Shown: positions 11,728 to 23,029 of the stretch, one piece after another
Layout: each line of letters opens with the position of its first letter
Numbering within the stretch: position 1 is the first letter of the stretch
Source of the DNA: Proteles cristata cristata
Taxonomy: Eukaryota; Chordata; Mammalia; Carnivora; Hyaenidae
Assembly: GCA_017311185.1 (NCBI GenBank)
Contig: JAESUZ010003490.1
Location: 1,984,001 to 2,048,000 of the forward strand
Length of the DNA: 64,000 nucleotides
Direction of reading: 5' to 3'
Notes under the pieces: model-generated
Database searches by the model: none
Told to the model about the DNA's origin: nothing
What the model saw: the letters and a program-made list of their open reading frames with translations, nothing else
Translations under genes and position numbers: made by a program

Positions 11728-12059
11728 GTTTTCTGTGTATTTAATTATACAAAGAATCAAGGAGAACTTTCTGTTTTGAAAATATAAACAATACAGAAAA
11801 CAATACTACCACTTCCCTTTCCAGAAGAAACTGTAAAGTATTCTTCACCCTCCCCATGCCCCTCCCCCACTGTAGACTGTTTTTCAAAGGAAATGTTCAG
11901 CCCCAGGTGGAAGCAGAGTTTCTTGGCCTGGATTCCTGGTGTCCCATGTTAAGAATGAGGACGTTTCTCCCCCCTATTTGAGGGGCACTGATCTTACTGA
12001 CTGCAAAAGTAAGTTCAGATTAGGGAAGTAAAGGACATCTGAATTTAGAACCTCTCAAG
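11728..12059. other. Unique intronic sequence
   Basis: No recognised repeat or exon. Confidence 0.5.
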
Positions 12060-12205
12060 GCTAGGCACGATAGGGACCTTGGGGATCATTGGTTTCACCG
12101 TCTTATTTTCTGGGTGAGAAAACTGAGGCCCAGGAACCATTATTAAGTACCTTGTCTCATGTAACCCAGCCAGTTAGAAACATTATTGAAATTTCAGGGT
12201 TCTGG
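12060..12205 (-). mobile_element. MIR-type SINE fragment
   Basis: gggtgagaaaactgaggccc followed by ttaagtaccttgtctcatg and a degenerate 'cagccagttagaaacattat' follows antisense MIR order. Confidence 0.6.
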
Positions 12206-12218
12206 TTTGTGCCTTTCT

Positions 12219-12420
12219 TTCTTAATTTATTTACTTTGAGAGAGAGATAGCGAGCGAGCAAGGGAGGGGCAGAGAGAGAAGGAGAGAAAGAGAATCCCAA
12301 GCAGGCCTTGCGATGTCAGCACAGAGCCTAATTGGGGCTTGAACTCACAAACTGTGAGACCATGACCTGAACCAAAACCAAGAGTCAGACACTTAACCGA
12401 CTCAGCCACCCAGGCGCCCC
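12219..12420 (-). mobile_element. CAN-SINE, antisense
   Basis: Full-length: antisense tail aatttatttactttgagaga, GA-rich body, actgtgagaccatgacctga box and head gccacccaggcgcccc. Short flanking match tgtgcct on both sides suggests the target-site duplication. Confidence 0.95.
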
Positions 12421-12439
12421 TGTGCCTGCCTGCCTTCTT

Positions 12440-13855
12440 TTTCAATGAAGATACTGATCTACATTTAAAAACAAGAACAAAGGCCAAGTTTGGGTCCGGT
12501 TTCAGTTGCAGAGAGTTGAATCCACTCCTCTCTAGTTTCAGCAGAAAGGAACTCGTGAGAGGGCATTAAACTGGTCGCAGAAACCATCAGGTGATCGAGA
12601 AAAACCTCTGGGTTGCACTTTTGGGAAACAAGTCTTGGAGCCGCGCAGCAGATCTGGGTCTCCGAGTGGCTGCCCCCTCCTCTGTCACCTGAAAGCCACT
12701 TGGCAAATTGCGAAGTGATGCTGCAGCTCTGCGGTTCAGAACCGTAGCCACCCTGCCTTTGTGAGAAGCACTGTGCCAGCTGCTGCCTTGCCTCAGTCTC
12801 CTCCAGCAAAATAGTTTCTCCGAGAAGAGTCAGCCCACACCCAGGATGGTGTTGCAAGAGGGCCGAACACTTCCCTGGATGTACTGCCTGAGTAAGGAAC
12901 TGAATGAAGCTCAGAGTCCACACTTACCTTTTCCATCTAGCTGCAAGAGAGTCTGAAATGCTCCTCGGTTTCTCAGTTCTTTTAGAGCAGAAAGACTTGT
13001 GTGAGGATGCTGGAATGGATGACGGACATCAGTTTACCATGAGTCCTCATCAGTTTTGTAAACAGATCAGATGCACTTAAGTTCTGTGTTATGGTCATGG
13101 AAGGTAGACTAGCAGAGTAGGAACAAACAAAAAAAAATAGAGGATTGTACAAAATAGAAAAGAGATTTAAAAAAAGAAAGGAACTACTATGTACAGACAC
13201 ATTGTCATGGGATGGGCAGTACTGCCTTGTATTGTTTTAGGGTATGTCATTTGAAGTTCTGTTGCATTTTTGCAACAATAGGCATAAGTGGTCTGTGGTA
13301 ATTTAGGACTTGACCTGACAGCCCATTCAGGCCCAGATCCAGCTCTTGAACTTGTTTTGTAATAGTTGTCACAAAACGTTTAACTTACTAAAAATTTTTT
13401 TCCTGAACTTTTTCTGAGATTTCTTTCGTCCTGTTGAGGAAACCCTGCATTCCCTCTCAAAATCCAAAATTTAGAAAGATCTTTGTCTCTGATCTATCAA
13501 AGAAACCACTTAACAGTTATTGTACACACTGTTGACATTTGGGAAATGCCTTAGGCAAGATGGCAAACAGAACAAAGGTCCTACATGTTACTGGAATGGC
13601 CATCTTGGTTTCCATGTCTTCAGTATCTCTGCTGGGACTTCGTGTCACTCCTGGGAATCCCTCATGCAGATGGGACATCATTCTTTGCTCTTCTTGGCCA
13701 TTGTCTGGTGTGGCTGCCGAGTGCCTAGTGTTTATAGCCCCGAACACCAGCATGATGACATTGAAAATGGGACTCATGGGAGAGGAAGGAAGGGAGTAAT
13801 GGATAGAGGGTCAAAATTCAGCGAGTAATGACACGCACTGTAGCCATCAGCAGAT
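12440..13855. other. Unique intronic sequence
   Basis: No recognised repeat except a possible remnant of L2 (antisense) near 13505-13595. A 152-codon minus-strand frame at 12465-12923 has no family resemblance. Confidence 0.5.
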
Positions 13856-14210
13856 TTAAGTTCCTGGCAGCCAGTGATTAGCAACCTGCTCAGGCCTTGA
13901 GCTGGTCAGGTGGGTCAGCAACTCTTTCTGAACATGCTGCTTGGCGGTGTAGAGCAAGGAGCAGGGAGAGGAGACCGCGGAAGAATTTGATTCTGTCTCC
14001 AGAGGACCTTCCTTTTCGATGCAGGTGGGTAAACTCTTTTCAGGTGGCCCTTCCTGGGCTTGCAGTGGAAATCTCTGCTGACCTTGAGTGACATCTTCCA
14101 GACAGGTCTCTTCCTCATCAGGAGTGTCACACAAGCACCTTGTTGTCTTCAGTTTTCTCCTTGGATTCCTCAGCTTCCTGTGCACGGGCTGTCCTTGCTC
14201 AGTGTCTTCT

Positions 14211-14431
14211 TTTTTTTTTTTTTTTTTTTAATGTTTTATTTATTTCTAGGAGAGAGAGAGAGAGCGTGAGCAGGGGAGGGTCAGAGAGAGAGGGAGTCAC
14301 AGACAAACAGGCTCCAGGCTCTGAGCTGGCAGTCAGCACAGAGCCCGACGCGGGGCTCGAACCCACGAACTGCGAGATCATGGCCTAAGCGAAAGTCGGA
14401 TGCTTAACTGACTAAGCCACCCAGGCGCCCC
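14211..14431 (-). mobile_element. CAN-SINE, antisense, young
   Basis: Complete element with a 19-base T run (antisense A-tail) and well-kept cat-type body (gagcccgacgcggggctcg, cgaactgcgagatcatggcc). Flanked by a perfect 16-bp target-site duplication, ttgctcagtgtcttct, at 14195-14210 and 14432-14447. Perfect flanks and low decay indicate recent insertion, possibly polymorphic. Confidence 0.98.
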
Positions 14432-14614
14432 TTGCTCAGTGTCTTCTAAGGATGGATGGCTTGGTGTTAGAGTCGTTCTGTGCTGTGTTCATCCATATGT
14501 GGGGCTGGCGGACAGCAGGCAGCTTGCAGTTGGGCAGCTTGCATGTCAGTGCGATTTTTGGACAGGGCTGGGTGGTTTTCAGCTCCGTTAGGCATTGGGC
14601 TTTGGGCATATGAT

Positions 14615-14725
14615 TTAACATCTGGAAACCTCAGTGTCCTCAGCTGTAAAATGGGGATGATGAGGAACCTTAGTTCATTGAATCACTGGGAGAATTACAT
14701 GGAATAATGCCCATAAAAAGCTTAG
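14615..14725 (+). mobile_element. MIR SINE fragment
   Basis: cctcagctgtaaaatgggga and gagaattacatggaataatg match the sense MIR core and 3' part. Confidence 0.7.
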
Positions 14726-15119
14726 CCCAGAGCTGGGCTGTGGGGAAAGGGGAGGGTGTCACAGGCTCCCTCAGTCCCACTGCTTACTGTTCTTGCTTCT
14801 CTGACTTTATAGCCTCGCCTGCCTCGGGTAAGGGCTGGGACTCTCGACTACTCTTGGCACCAGTCTCAACAGGAATCCAGCTCTGGATTCTTGACTCTGG
14901 GACCCACAGCCTGGACATGATACCCCTTCCCTCTGCTGGCTCCTCCCCTTTCTGCTCTGCCTTTCCTTGTCTTTCCTGCATCCCTCATTCCATTCCTTTC
15001 CCGTCCTTCCTCTTTCTCTGTCTTTCCAGAATTTGTAATGTGCTTGATAAAAAATGGCACCCAGTCATTGCGTTCTTGGCAGGGAAGACTGGACACGCCA
15101 CCGACAGTGTTCCAGAGAG
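14726..15119. other. Unique intronic sequence
   Basis: Pyrimidine-rich between 14930 and 15030; nothing recognised. Confidence 0.5.
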
Positions 15120-15335
15120 GTAGTGTAGACTAATCGGTGAGGGGTGTCGACTGCAGAAGCACGTTGCTGGGACTCATATTCTAGTTCTGCCCTTTACTCT
15201 GTGCCTCAGTTTCTTTCATCTATCAAGGGGAGGTAGTGACAGTTCCCACCTTGCAGGGTTGCGGTGGAAATTAGATATGCACTGTGGTCAGGTGCTTCTG
15301 GCAGTGCCTGACACACAGCCATGAGCCAACCATAC
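15120..15335 (+). mobile_element. MIR SINE
   Basis: Sense MIR order is kept: tgcctcagtttctttcatct, ccaccttgcagggttgcgg and ggcagtgcctgacacacagc. Nearly full-length but diverged. Confidence 0.85.
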
Positions 15336-15964
15336 TGGTGATGATGGAAGTATGTTGGTAGGACATTATCCCATGCTCCTGCATGAGACTTCCGTGAGGG
15401 TGAAGGCAGTGCTTTCGAGCAAGGACAAAGTCACCGAGGCCACTCCGAGAAAGTGCACTTGGGGACCCCTGGATACAGCAGTTTGGCGGGAACGGGGAGC
15501 TGGTGTAGGGATCAAATGGGGGTGAATTTAGAGGTGAGGATGGCCACGCCCCCCCTTCCTCCTTCCTTCTCCCTTCTGCACAGGTGGCCCTTAGAGCTGA
15601 AGGCCGTCTGTGTCCACAGCAGGGGCACACTGAGCCCCGTTTGCTGATTCCTCCTCTGCTGCCCAAGAATGCAGGCTGAGCCAGGCTGACCTGCCTTGAA
15701 GCTTGCCCTCACCTGCCTGCTTTCATCAGGCGATGCGTGGTTTCCTTATCTTCCCGAGAGATGATTTCTCTTTTGGTGGTTGGCCATTGACGCCCGTGTG
15801 GGATTCGAGTTCTTCTTCCCATTCCCCTCTCAGGCCTAGTTATAAGATGTCTGAGATAGAGAAATCACATGTTTGTGTAGAGCGCTGGGTGAGTCACTTG
15901 GTGAGTCCACAGGACTGATAACATCCACTGTGTTTTCAGGTGGACAGAACACGTTTACACGTAG
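15336..15964. other. Unique intronic sequence
   Basis: No recognised repeat or exon. Confidence 0.5.
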
Positions 15965-16095
15965 TCTGATTTGAGCCTGTAAATATCAGAAACATTATCC
16001 CATTTCATAGATGGGGAAACTAAGCTCAGGGTCAAAGAGCCAGCAGGCGGCGGAGCTGGGAGCCAAATCCAGGCCTGGACCCAGTTCACTGCTGT
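15965..16095 (-). mobile_element. MIR SINE fragment
   Basis: Antisense order: cccatttcatagatggggaa, actaagctcagggtcaaaga, ggcggagctgggagccaaat. Confidence 0.85.
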
Positions 16096-17600
16096 GTCCT
16101 CTGGGTCTTGCAAGAGCCCTCTTAGACTTGTTTGTCAATAAGTTTTTCCTCTTGCTTCTGTTCAGTGCAACATTGCGTTCTGAAACGATGAGTTGGCTCT
16201 GTCGGTTGCCACCCAACTGCAGAATATCACTTTTTCCACCAGCCAGCGCTCAGATCCCTTCCCCTAGGTAGGGAGTCACTGAACGATACACACAGTCAAA
16301 TGCATCAAGAATGGGCATGTGAGCTCTTGACCTCTCTGTGACCCTGTGTTGCGGAGATGAAGAAGCCTCCATCCGGTGAATTCACCCATGGTCTAAATTT
16401 TAGTTTGTGATTTTTCACTCCACTTAAGTTTTAGGCCACAGAAAGCAGAACACCGAGGCCCATCTATGTCTTCCTAACCCCCTTGAAGAGTGGTCCGTTG
16501 ATGAGCAGCTGATTGGTTAAACAATAACATTTCAGAAATGGTGTCCTGACCTTTTAGGCAAATGGTGGCTTCTCATCTGCTTACCCCAGTCGAGAATTTT
16601 TGCCTTTTGCCTTACGGCATGTTTGCTGCTAACACCTACATGTGAATGAGGGTCTGCCTTCCCCCCAACTCCCCTTCCTCTCTCCCGAGGGAGAGTAGGG
16701 GCGTGGGGTCATTTCAGGTATTGTTTTGACCCGTAAGTGCCATCCTGAAGGTGCTTGGGTTAGAGTCACAGAGGAAGCAATTGACCAAGCCCCATCTCAG
16801 GAATTAGCCTGACAATCTTTAACTCTGATTTGAATCAGGGAGTCCTGTTCTCCATGGAGTTTGCTCTTTAGAAATGCTCCTGGTCTGTTGCATGGCCCTC
16901 CGGTGTTGGGTCACCGTGGCTGGCTCCTGAGTTGGAATTCTGTATCTGCGAAAGGGCAGGGGCTCTGGGGCGGTGGCTGGCCCATGAGCCCGTGCAGGTC
17001 GGCACAGCCTGCACGTGTGGAGGATCTGCGCTCAAGCATCAGGCCCTTCATCTTGGCAGGACTTGAAACTCATCTTCTTACCATACCTCTGGTTCTCTGG
17101 ATTCTGCAAATGGCAGAATTTGGAAAGAAATGCGTTCATTAAATCACTTAGAAACCCTGCAAAGCTAATTTCTTCAGATGAGTAGGACAGAGAAGGGCCC
17201 CGCTCGGCAGAAAGAGCCCTTGGCCTGTCACTGATCGTGTCCCACAGGCCGAGGTGTCAAAGGAATACCTTATTTAGGTCCTTTCTTAGTCTTAGCCTAC
17301 CAGGCGTACGGGTATCGGTGTGTCTAGCTTTGAGAATGGGCATTTGGAGAGGAGGTTCCACAGTGAGCCAGCCTTTCTGGGAGGAAGGGTGGCCATGCCA
17401 CACACTGAATGCCCCTCTCCCCGACTGTGCCGTGGACTCACAGCAAGTGGGAATATAAAATGAGAGGAAGCTGCATTCTCCTGTCACCACACGGGCCGCC
17501 ATGTTACCTGTGCGAGTGACCCTGTATGATGGGTTGAACATCCCCGTGATGAGCCGCTGGCCCAAAGTCTGACATTCCTCCAGTGGGGTTCAGCCACAGA
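16096..17600. other. Unique intronic sequence
   Basis: About 1.5 kb with no recognised repeat or exon. Confidence 0.5.
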
Positions 17601-17618
17601 CTTTTCATCCTGCTTTCT

Positions 17619-17834
17619 TTTTTTTTTTTTCTTTTTTTTTATTTCTAGTAGAGAGAGAGACAGCGTGAGCAGGGGAGGGTCAGAGAGAGAGGGAATCACA
17701 GACTCTGAAACAGGCCCCAGGTTCTGAGCCGGCAGTCAGCACAGAGCCCGACGCGGGGCTCGAACCCACGAATCGCGAGATCATGACCTAAGTGAAAGTC
17801 GGACGCTTAACCGACTAAGCCATCCAGGCGCCCC
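17619..17834 (-). mobile_element. CAN-SINE, antisense, young
   Basis: Complete cat-type element with T-rich tail, agagcccgacgcggggctcg and head catccaggcgcccc. Flanked by a perfect 15-bp duplication, ttcatcctgctttct, at 17604-17618 and 17835-17849. Its body is closely similar to the copy at 14211-14431, so both probably come from the same young subfamily. Confidence 0.98.
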
Positions 17835-17849
17835 TTCATCCTGCTTTCT

Positions 17850-18218
17850 GCACACCCATCCCGAGCGGTTCCTTCACTCTTGATCTGCTCAGTGGACATA
17901 TCCACCCCCATGCCCTTGACTGCAAAATCCTGCCCCCCTCACTCATGCGTTACTTCTCCTGTGTGTCTTCACTTCCCTGTCACCCCACTTCTCCCATGGT
18001 TTGAGAATAAAATAGGAAAGCCACTGCCCATCTCTACTAAACTTCCTTCTGTCTCAAAGTTCAGTCCTCCCTCCCTCCATCCTGGGCTGGGGGAGATGGT
18101 GTCTGAGCTGTTACTTTACGGAAGGGTGTCTTTATTCAATTTGACTGTTACTATTATGTGGTGAAGCAGCCAATAAAAGTCGTGATTTATGAGATGTATG
18201 TGGCTATGTTTGTTTATT
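17850..18218. other. Unique intronic sequence
   Basis: No recognised repeat or exon. Confidence 0.5.
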
Positions 18219-18235
18219 CCCTTTCTTTCTTTTTT

Positions 18236-18298
<63 letters not shown>

Positions 18299-18367
18299 CT
18301 ATCCTTTCTTTCTCCTCCTCCTCTTCTTCCTCCTCCTCCTCCTCTTCTTCTTTTTCTTCTTCTTTTT
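18219..18367. repeat. Long homopyrimidine tract with (TTTC)n
   Basis: About 18 TTTC units (to about 18297) run, after a single A, into CCT/CTT-rich sequence. The tract is nearly 150 bases of almost unbroken pyrimidine on the + strand. Such tracts are length-variable and can fold into triplex (H-) DNA. Confidence 0.95.
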
Positions 18368-19865
18368 TGCTTTGTCATCTATCAGGGAGAGAAAAGCCAG
18401 GCCTGATAATTTCTTGGCACATCCTGTGTTCACTTCAGAATGTCAGCTGTCGGCCTGTCGGGAAGTTACTTCTCGGATTGGGTTCTGCCGCCTTTTACTT
18501 CTCGCCACAGTCCCCCCTGCTCGCAGGCAGAGGCCCTGCTCCGTCCTGCATGCTGGCGATAAGGGGACGGCTGGACGCTGTGGGGAGAGGAGCGTGGCCC
18601 CCTGTGTGGCCCTCGGCCTCCCACACTCCTCAGCGGCTCTGTGTCCGGCGCTCTGTCAGCTCTTGATTGCTTAATAGGAAGAGGCAGGCAGGGTCCTTTC
18701 AGGAGGTTTCCAGAATTTTCTTTGTTCTTGAATACAGCACCCCCCAATCCTCTTAGTCTTTTTGGCCTGGCCACTTTAGAAATCCTTTCCTTTTTCTTCC
18801 CTGTAAAGTATGTGCATGCTAGATAAAAGGCTCTTGAATAGCGGGCCTCGCATATTGGATATTGGCTGCTGAACATAGGCTAATTGGAGATAGAAGCAAG
18901 TTGTCACAAAGGTGCCCGGGGTGGGGGTTGGGGAGGAGGATGATCCCCTGTAAAAATGCCAGGTTGACTTTTTCCGCCTCTCCCCTCCTCCTGCTTTTAT
19001 TATTAGCTGTTTGCCGAAATCCAGGGCTTCATGGAGCCCCACAGTAGCATTAACCAAGTTGTGCCCTGAATTCTAAGCACCTGGTTAAGGCCTCCTTCTG
19101 TGTCTGGAACCGTTCCACACTGAGCCCCCAGAGTGTGCATAAATAAGTCTTTAACCCACAGTGGGTGGCCCAGGAGGGGCCGGGAGAGCTGGCCTGCCGA
19201 ACTCCAACAGACTGTGTACCCCTTGCTTTGAAAGCAGCAGCTTCTGAGGCCAGGCTTGAAGTTTGGTTGGGAGCGGGATGCCAGTGCCCGCGGGGTAGGA
19301 ACTTGGGAAGGCCCAGCTCTTTCTGGCCTGATGGCAGTGACAGTGAAGTGGGAGCGGGCTCAGGAGCACACAGACCTCCGCCAGGCTGGCTGGCACAGGA
19401 TCCCGTCAACGTGCAGGTTTTTGGACTTGGAGTGGATGGACCCCGGTGGCCCGGGGGTGGGTGTGTGAGCCCTTCTCACAAACCCCAGGTGAACGTGGGT
19501 TTTGCCTTCCAGGTGCTTGCAGTCTAAGGTGGGGTATGCTTTTGTGAGCAGCCTAGTTCCTTTGAATTTGGATGTTCTGCCACCCTGGAGGGTCATTGGC
19601 TGCCCGGCCGCGTACCTGCTGCTGCCACGCGTCTGTCTCTTCGCTTCTGTCTCTGCCACCACCTTCCACCAGGGCCCCTCGTCTGCTTTCACTGTGGCCT
19701 TGTCTCTGGTGGTCCCTCCCCGTTGTCCCCGCTCTGTGCTCGCCCATATCCCGTTCCCCACGGCCCACACTCCCAGTTCCAGCCTCACCTGGGCCCTTCC
19801 AGCCTCGTATCACACGGGTCCCCACGCACCTGTGCCCTAGGCACCGTGCCCCTGAGCCCCTCCAC
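18368..19865. other. Unique intronic sequence
   Basis: No recognised repeat or exon in about 1.5 kb. Long chance frames here (161 codons across the pyrimidine tract; 142 codons minus at 19360-19788) reflect biased composition. Confidence 0.5.
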
Positions 19866-20160
19866 ACGCGGATCTTCTTGCTCCAGGCTTCTGGAATAAC
19901 CTCCCTTTTTTTGCACAGAAAACCTGACTCAGTTTTCAAGGTCCTCTCAAGTATCTCTGTCCTGCCGTGAAGCGTCTCTTGCTGCTGCGTTTCCCCCAGG
20001 CAGTGACCCCTGTCCCCTTTCAACCCTGAAGCGTCTTCGGTTCCCTTAGACTGGTTAGCATATCTTTTCTCCTGGTCCTCTTGTCCCCTGGGCCCCACTA
20101 GACGGTTAGATGTCGAGGGCAAGGGCTGTCTGTGTCACTGCTGCCCAGTAGAACAAGGGG
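19866..20160 (+). mobile_element. L2-like LINE fragment
   Basis: ttgctccaggcttctggaat, a diverged 'gtgaagcgtctcttgctgc', then 'ggccccactagacggttaga' and 'gagggcaagggctgtctgtg' resemble the sense L2 3' region ('cactagactgtgagctccttgagggcaggg'). Confidence 0.6.
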
Positions 20161-20164
20161 ATGC

Positions 20165-20310
20165 ACGTTGTGCGCCATCCAGGGGCCTTTGGCCCCTGAG
20201 CGCTGGAGTTGGGACTGATTGTAACTGAGAGGCTGGATTGTTAATGACACTTCATTTTAATTAAGTAGCCACATGTGGCTAGTGGCTGTCATATTGGACT
20301 TCACACGTGT
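20165..20310. mobile_element. hAT-type DNA transposon fragment
   Basis: aagtagccacatgtggctag followed by tggctgtcatattggact is the hallmark end of an old non-autonomous hAT family. The preceding 'cattttaattaag' fits the same consensus. Family name not resolved. Confidence 0.6.
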
Positions 20311-20649
20311 GTATCTTGCGTATCTTGGCATTTTCAGAGGCTCTCGCCCCGTGCATAGGTACGTAGCTATGTTAGCTGTGTGTTCTTTGCCTCTTTTCCA
20401 TGCAATTTGATTTTTAAGTTAGATTCAATAGATTATACAATTGAGCACCACTGTTGCTTTGGGGGATACAAAGATGAATAAATATGGTCTCTTCCTGCAA
20501 AGAACTTGAACCTCATGGGTAAATATCTACTAATAATGGGATGTGGAATGAAATAGATTGCCACTGTTTGGGAGCAGTTTGCCCCCTCTGCAGGTGCAGA
20601 GAAAGAAGTCGTTCATGGTGACTGAAGGGAGATGGGACACTTCAGAATG

Positions 20650-21075
20650 TTCATTCATTCATTCACTCATTCGTTCAGCAAGCACTTACTGAATGTCACG
20701 TATGACCCAGGCACTGAGTCATACAAAATCCCTGACCTCATGAGGCTTATTTTCCAGTGGGAGGGAGACAGACGATAAATAAAGTAAGTAAATCAGAGGG
20801 TGTGTCAGAGCACGAGCTGGGAGGAGGTCTGGGGGTGCTGGCGTGGGTACGGCGGGGGGGGGGGGGTTGCTGCAGTTGTTGTAGTTCTTAAATAGGTCGG
20901 GCAAGGAAGGCCTAGTGGAGAAGGTGACATCTGAGCAAAGACATGGGACTGAGCTGCGGAGGGAGTTCCTGGGTGCGGAGGCAGCTGGAAGGCAGGCCTG
21001 AGGACGAGGGAGTGTGCGCCCTGGTCAGAGCCTGTGATTGCAGGGTGATGTGGAGAGAGCGCCAGAGGCCGGGCT
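20650..21075 (-). mobile_element. L2 LINE fragment
   Basis: Starts with ATTC-type repeats, then cagcaagcacttactgaatg, ggcactgagtcatacaaaat, gggagacagacgataaataa, and further on 'ggaaggcctagtggagaagg' and 'tgacatctgagcaaagac', in antisense L2 order. A 13-base G run interrupts it at 20854-20866. Confidence 0.85.
20854..20866. repeat. (G)13 homopolymer
   Basis: Thirteen consecutive G residues on the + strand; likely unstable in length and prone to sequencing error. Confidence 0.9.
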
Positions 21076-22325
21076 GCCAGGGTAGTTTGGAACCTGGGAA
21101 CAAAGATTGAAACTTTGAAGACTGTGCCGATGATTTTCAGTATCCCTGCAGATGTCCTGTCTCCCTGATTAAAATATCAGCCCGCACCCTCCCCACCCCC
21201 AGCCTCGCCAAGGACAGTGGCTCAAGTTCTTTTCATTTCTCTTCCCATAGGGTTTCATTCCGGGTAGCTGTGCAGAAATTGTGTTAAGGGACAGTGAAAA
21301 CTAAGGCAAATCTCCTGTGATGAGATTTTGCAAAGGAAGGGCCTGATAAGATCAGGTCTTTCCTCTGGGTTAATTGTACAGCAGACTCTTACTGTGTTTC
21401 TGGGTCTCTCTTTGTGCAGATGGAGGCTTCTGCAGGGTCCCCGCAGGTGGCTAAGTCTCTTTGTTTTAACACATTCCTTTGACCTCCATCATCTTTGGGA
21501 CACAGAAAAGGTTCGGGGGAGCCACGACCTATGAGCAGCAGGAAGAGAGTGGAAGAACAAGCAGGCCTTCAGGGGGAGAGGGTTTGTGGCCAGGGAGAGG
21601 AATGCCACATTTTCCCGCAATGACTTGACTTGTCTCTGGGTGTCCAGACTTGCCGACTGGATGGGAAGTGAGCTATCCTGAGGTGCAGGGCTGCTTGGAG
21701 AACGAGCATGCAAGATGATGATAGTTTCAAATGTACCCTGGGTATTAAATCCAGGTTTTGCACAGGAACACAAAAGGGCCTTTGGCCGAGGGCGAGAAAG
21801 CACTTCTAAAACAGATGGCTGCTGTAAGGTGGCCTCTTGGAACTATTGATATTTACAGTGGTAACCAATATAAAAACCATTTCTCTGTAGGAACAAAAAA
21901 AGCCTGACTTTTAGAGGCTTCTTCCTTTCTAAGGGCAGAGTTGACCACCGCAAGCATATGGCAGTGTGCCCTGGGCCAGTTCTGCCCTTCAAGGGTGAAT
22001 CTTCGGTGCCAGTTGCCGTCTGCAGGAAGGTTTTTTCTCCCAGTGAAAGCTCCGACTAACCACAGACTGCCAAGCCACTCCGGGGCCTGGCATGCCCTTG
22101 GGCCTCTGTGGGAGTTACTCATGGGGCATCGTGGAGTTTGCTATTGGGCCCTGCCTACTGCTGGTACTTCACGTACCGAGATTGGTAAGGGACAAGGTGT
22201 GCCTGAGGTGTGGAGCTGGTGCAACTTGACAACGAATGCCTCCTTACCTTGCTAAATGTCTTTATGAAATCTGTGTGTTGCTGGACTCATTGACCATCCC
22301 CTTCCGTTTGAAACACCCTAACTTT
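21076..22325. other. Unique intronic sequence
   Basis: No recognised repeat or exon. Confidence 0.5.
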
Positions 22326-22830
22326 GGTGTAACAGTCTTTATTGCTCTGTATCAAATGACCCCTGAATTTAGCAGCCCCAAGCAACTATTTTATCATGCT
22401 CAGGGAGTTAACTGGGTCAGTTAACTGGACAGGGCACAGCAGGATCGTTGGTTTGTGGTTTGCCGTTTTTAGGGCCTCAGCTGGGAAGACTTAAATGTTG
22501 ATGGTGATCTGTTGGCAACGGGCCGGAATTATCTGAAGGCTTATTCACTCGAACGTCTGGTGCCTGGGCAGGGATGGCTCCAAGAATGGAGTTCCAACAT
22601 GTGGTCTGTCTGTGTAGCTGGGCTCCCTTACAACATGGCAACTTTGGGGGTAGTTGGACATCTTACTCCATGGCTCAGGACTCTGAGGGTACACGGTCGG
22701 GCAGACAAGCTGGAAGCTGCAGCACCCTTTGTCACCCAGTACTGGAGGTCACACACCATCTGTTCTGCTCTGCTCTGCTGGTTGAAGCCATCACAGGCTG
22801 ACTCATAGTCAAGGGAAGGGACGTAGACCA
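22326..22830. mobile_element. Old interspersed repeat, family unresolved
   Basis: Contains the common mammalian repeat phrases 'gcagccccaagcaactattt', 'ggctccaagaatggagttcc', 'cccttacaacatggcaactt', 'gggtagttggacatcttact' and 'agctggaagctgcagcaccc', in consensus order, over 500 bases. I recognise the sequence as a dispersed repeat but cannot name the family with confidence (an LTR or DNA-transposon type). Confidence 0.6.
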
Positions 22831-23029
22831 AGGGGCCATATGCCATAGTCGGTGAGACAGTTTGCTCTTGCTTCTCTACTGGTTCTTTGGGTTTCCAAAA
22901 GATGTTGGGGTTGCACCTAGTGCATTCACTCTGAGTCCTCTGTCCTGATCTTTCTCCTGAGGTCCGGAGCAGATACACAGAATTGTCTTATGGGCACTGT
23001 AAATTTAATGTACCCAAACGAACACATTT

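Noticed and set aside
13520..13828. Processed pseudogene on the + strand
   Set aside because: The 102-codon frame overlaps two others in the same region and begins in a possible L2 remnant; no parent recognised and no poly(A) or flanking repeat.
14199..14388. Short ORFs with MISQFVGSSPASGSVL-type residues, seen at several places
   Set aside because: These are translations of the SINE tRNA-derived head and recur with each SINE copy; not genes.
19553..20122. 189-codon minus-strand open frame
   Set aside because: It overlaps an L2-like relic at 19866-20160 and other open frames on the + strand; repetitive Gly/Arg/Glu composition with no family.
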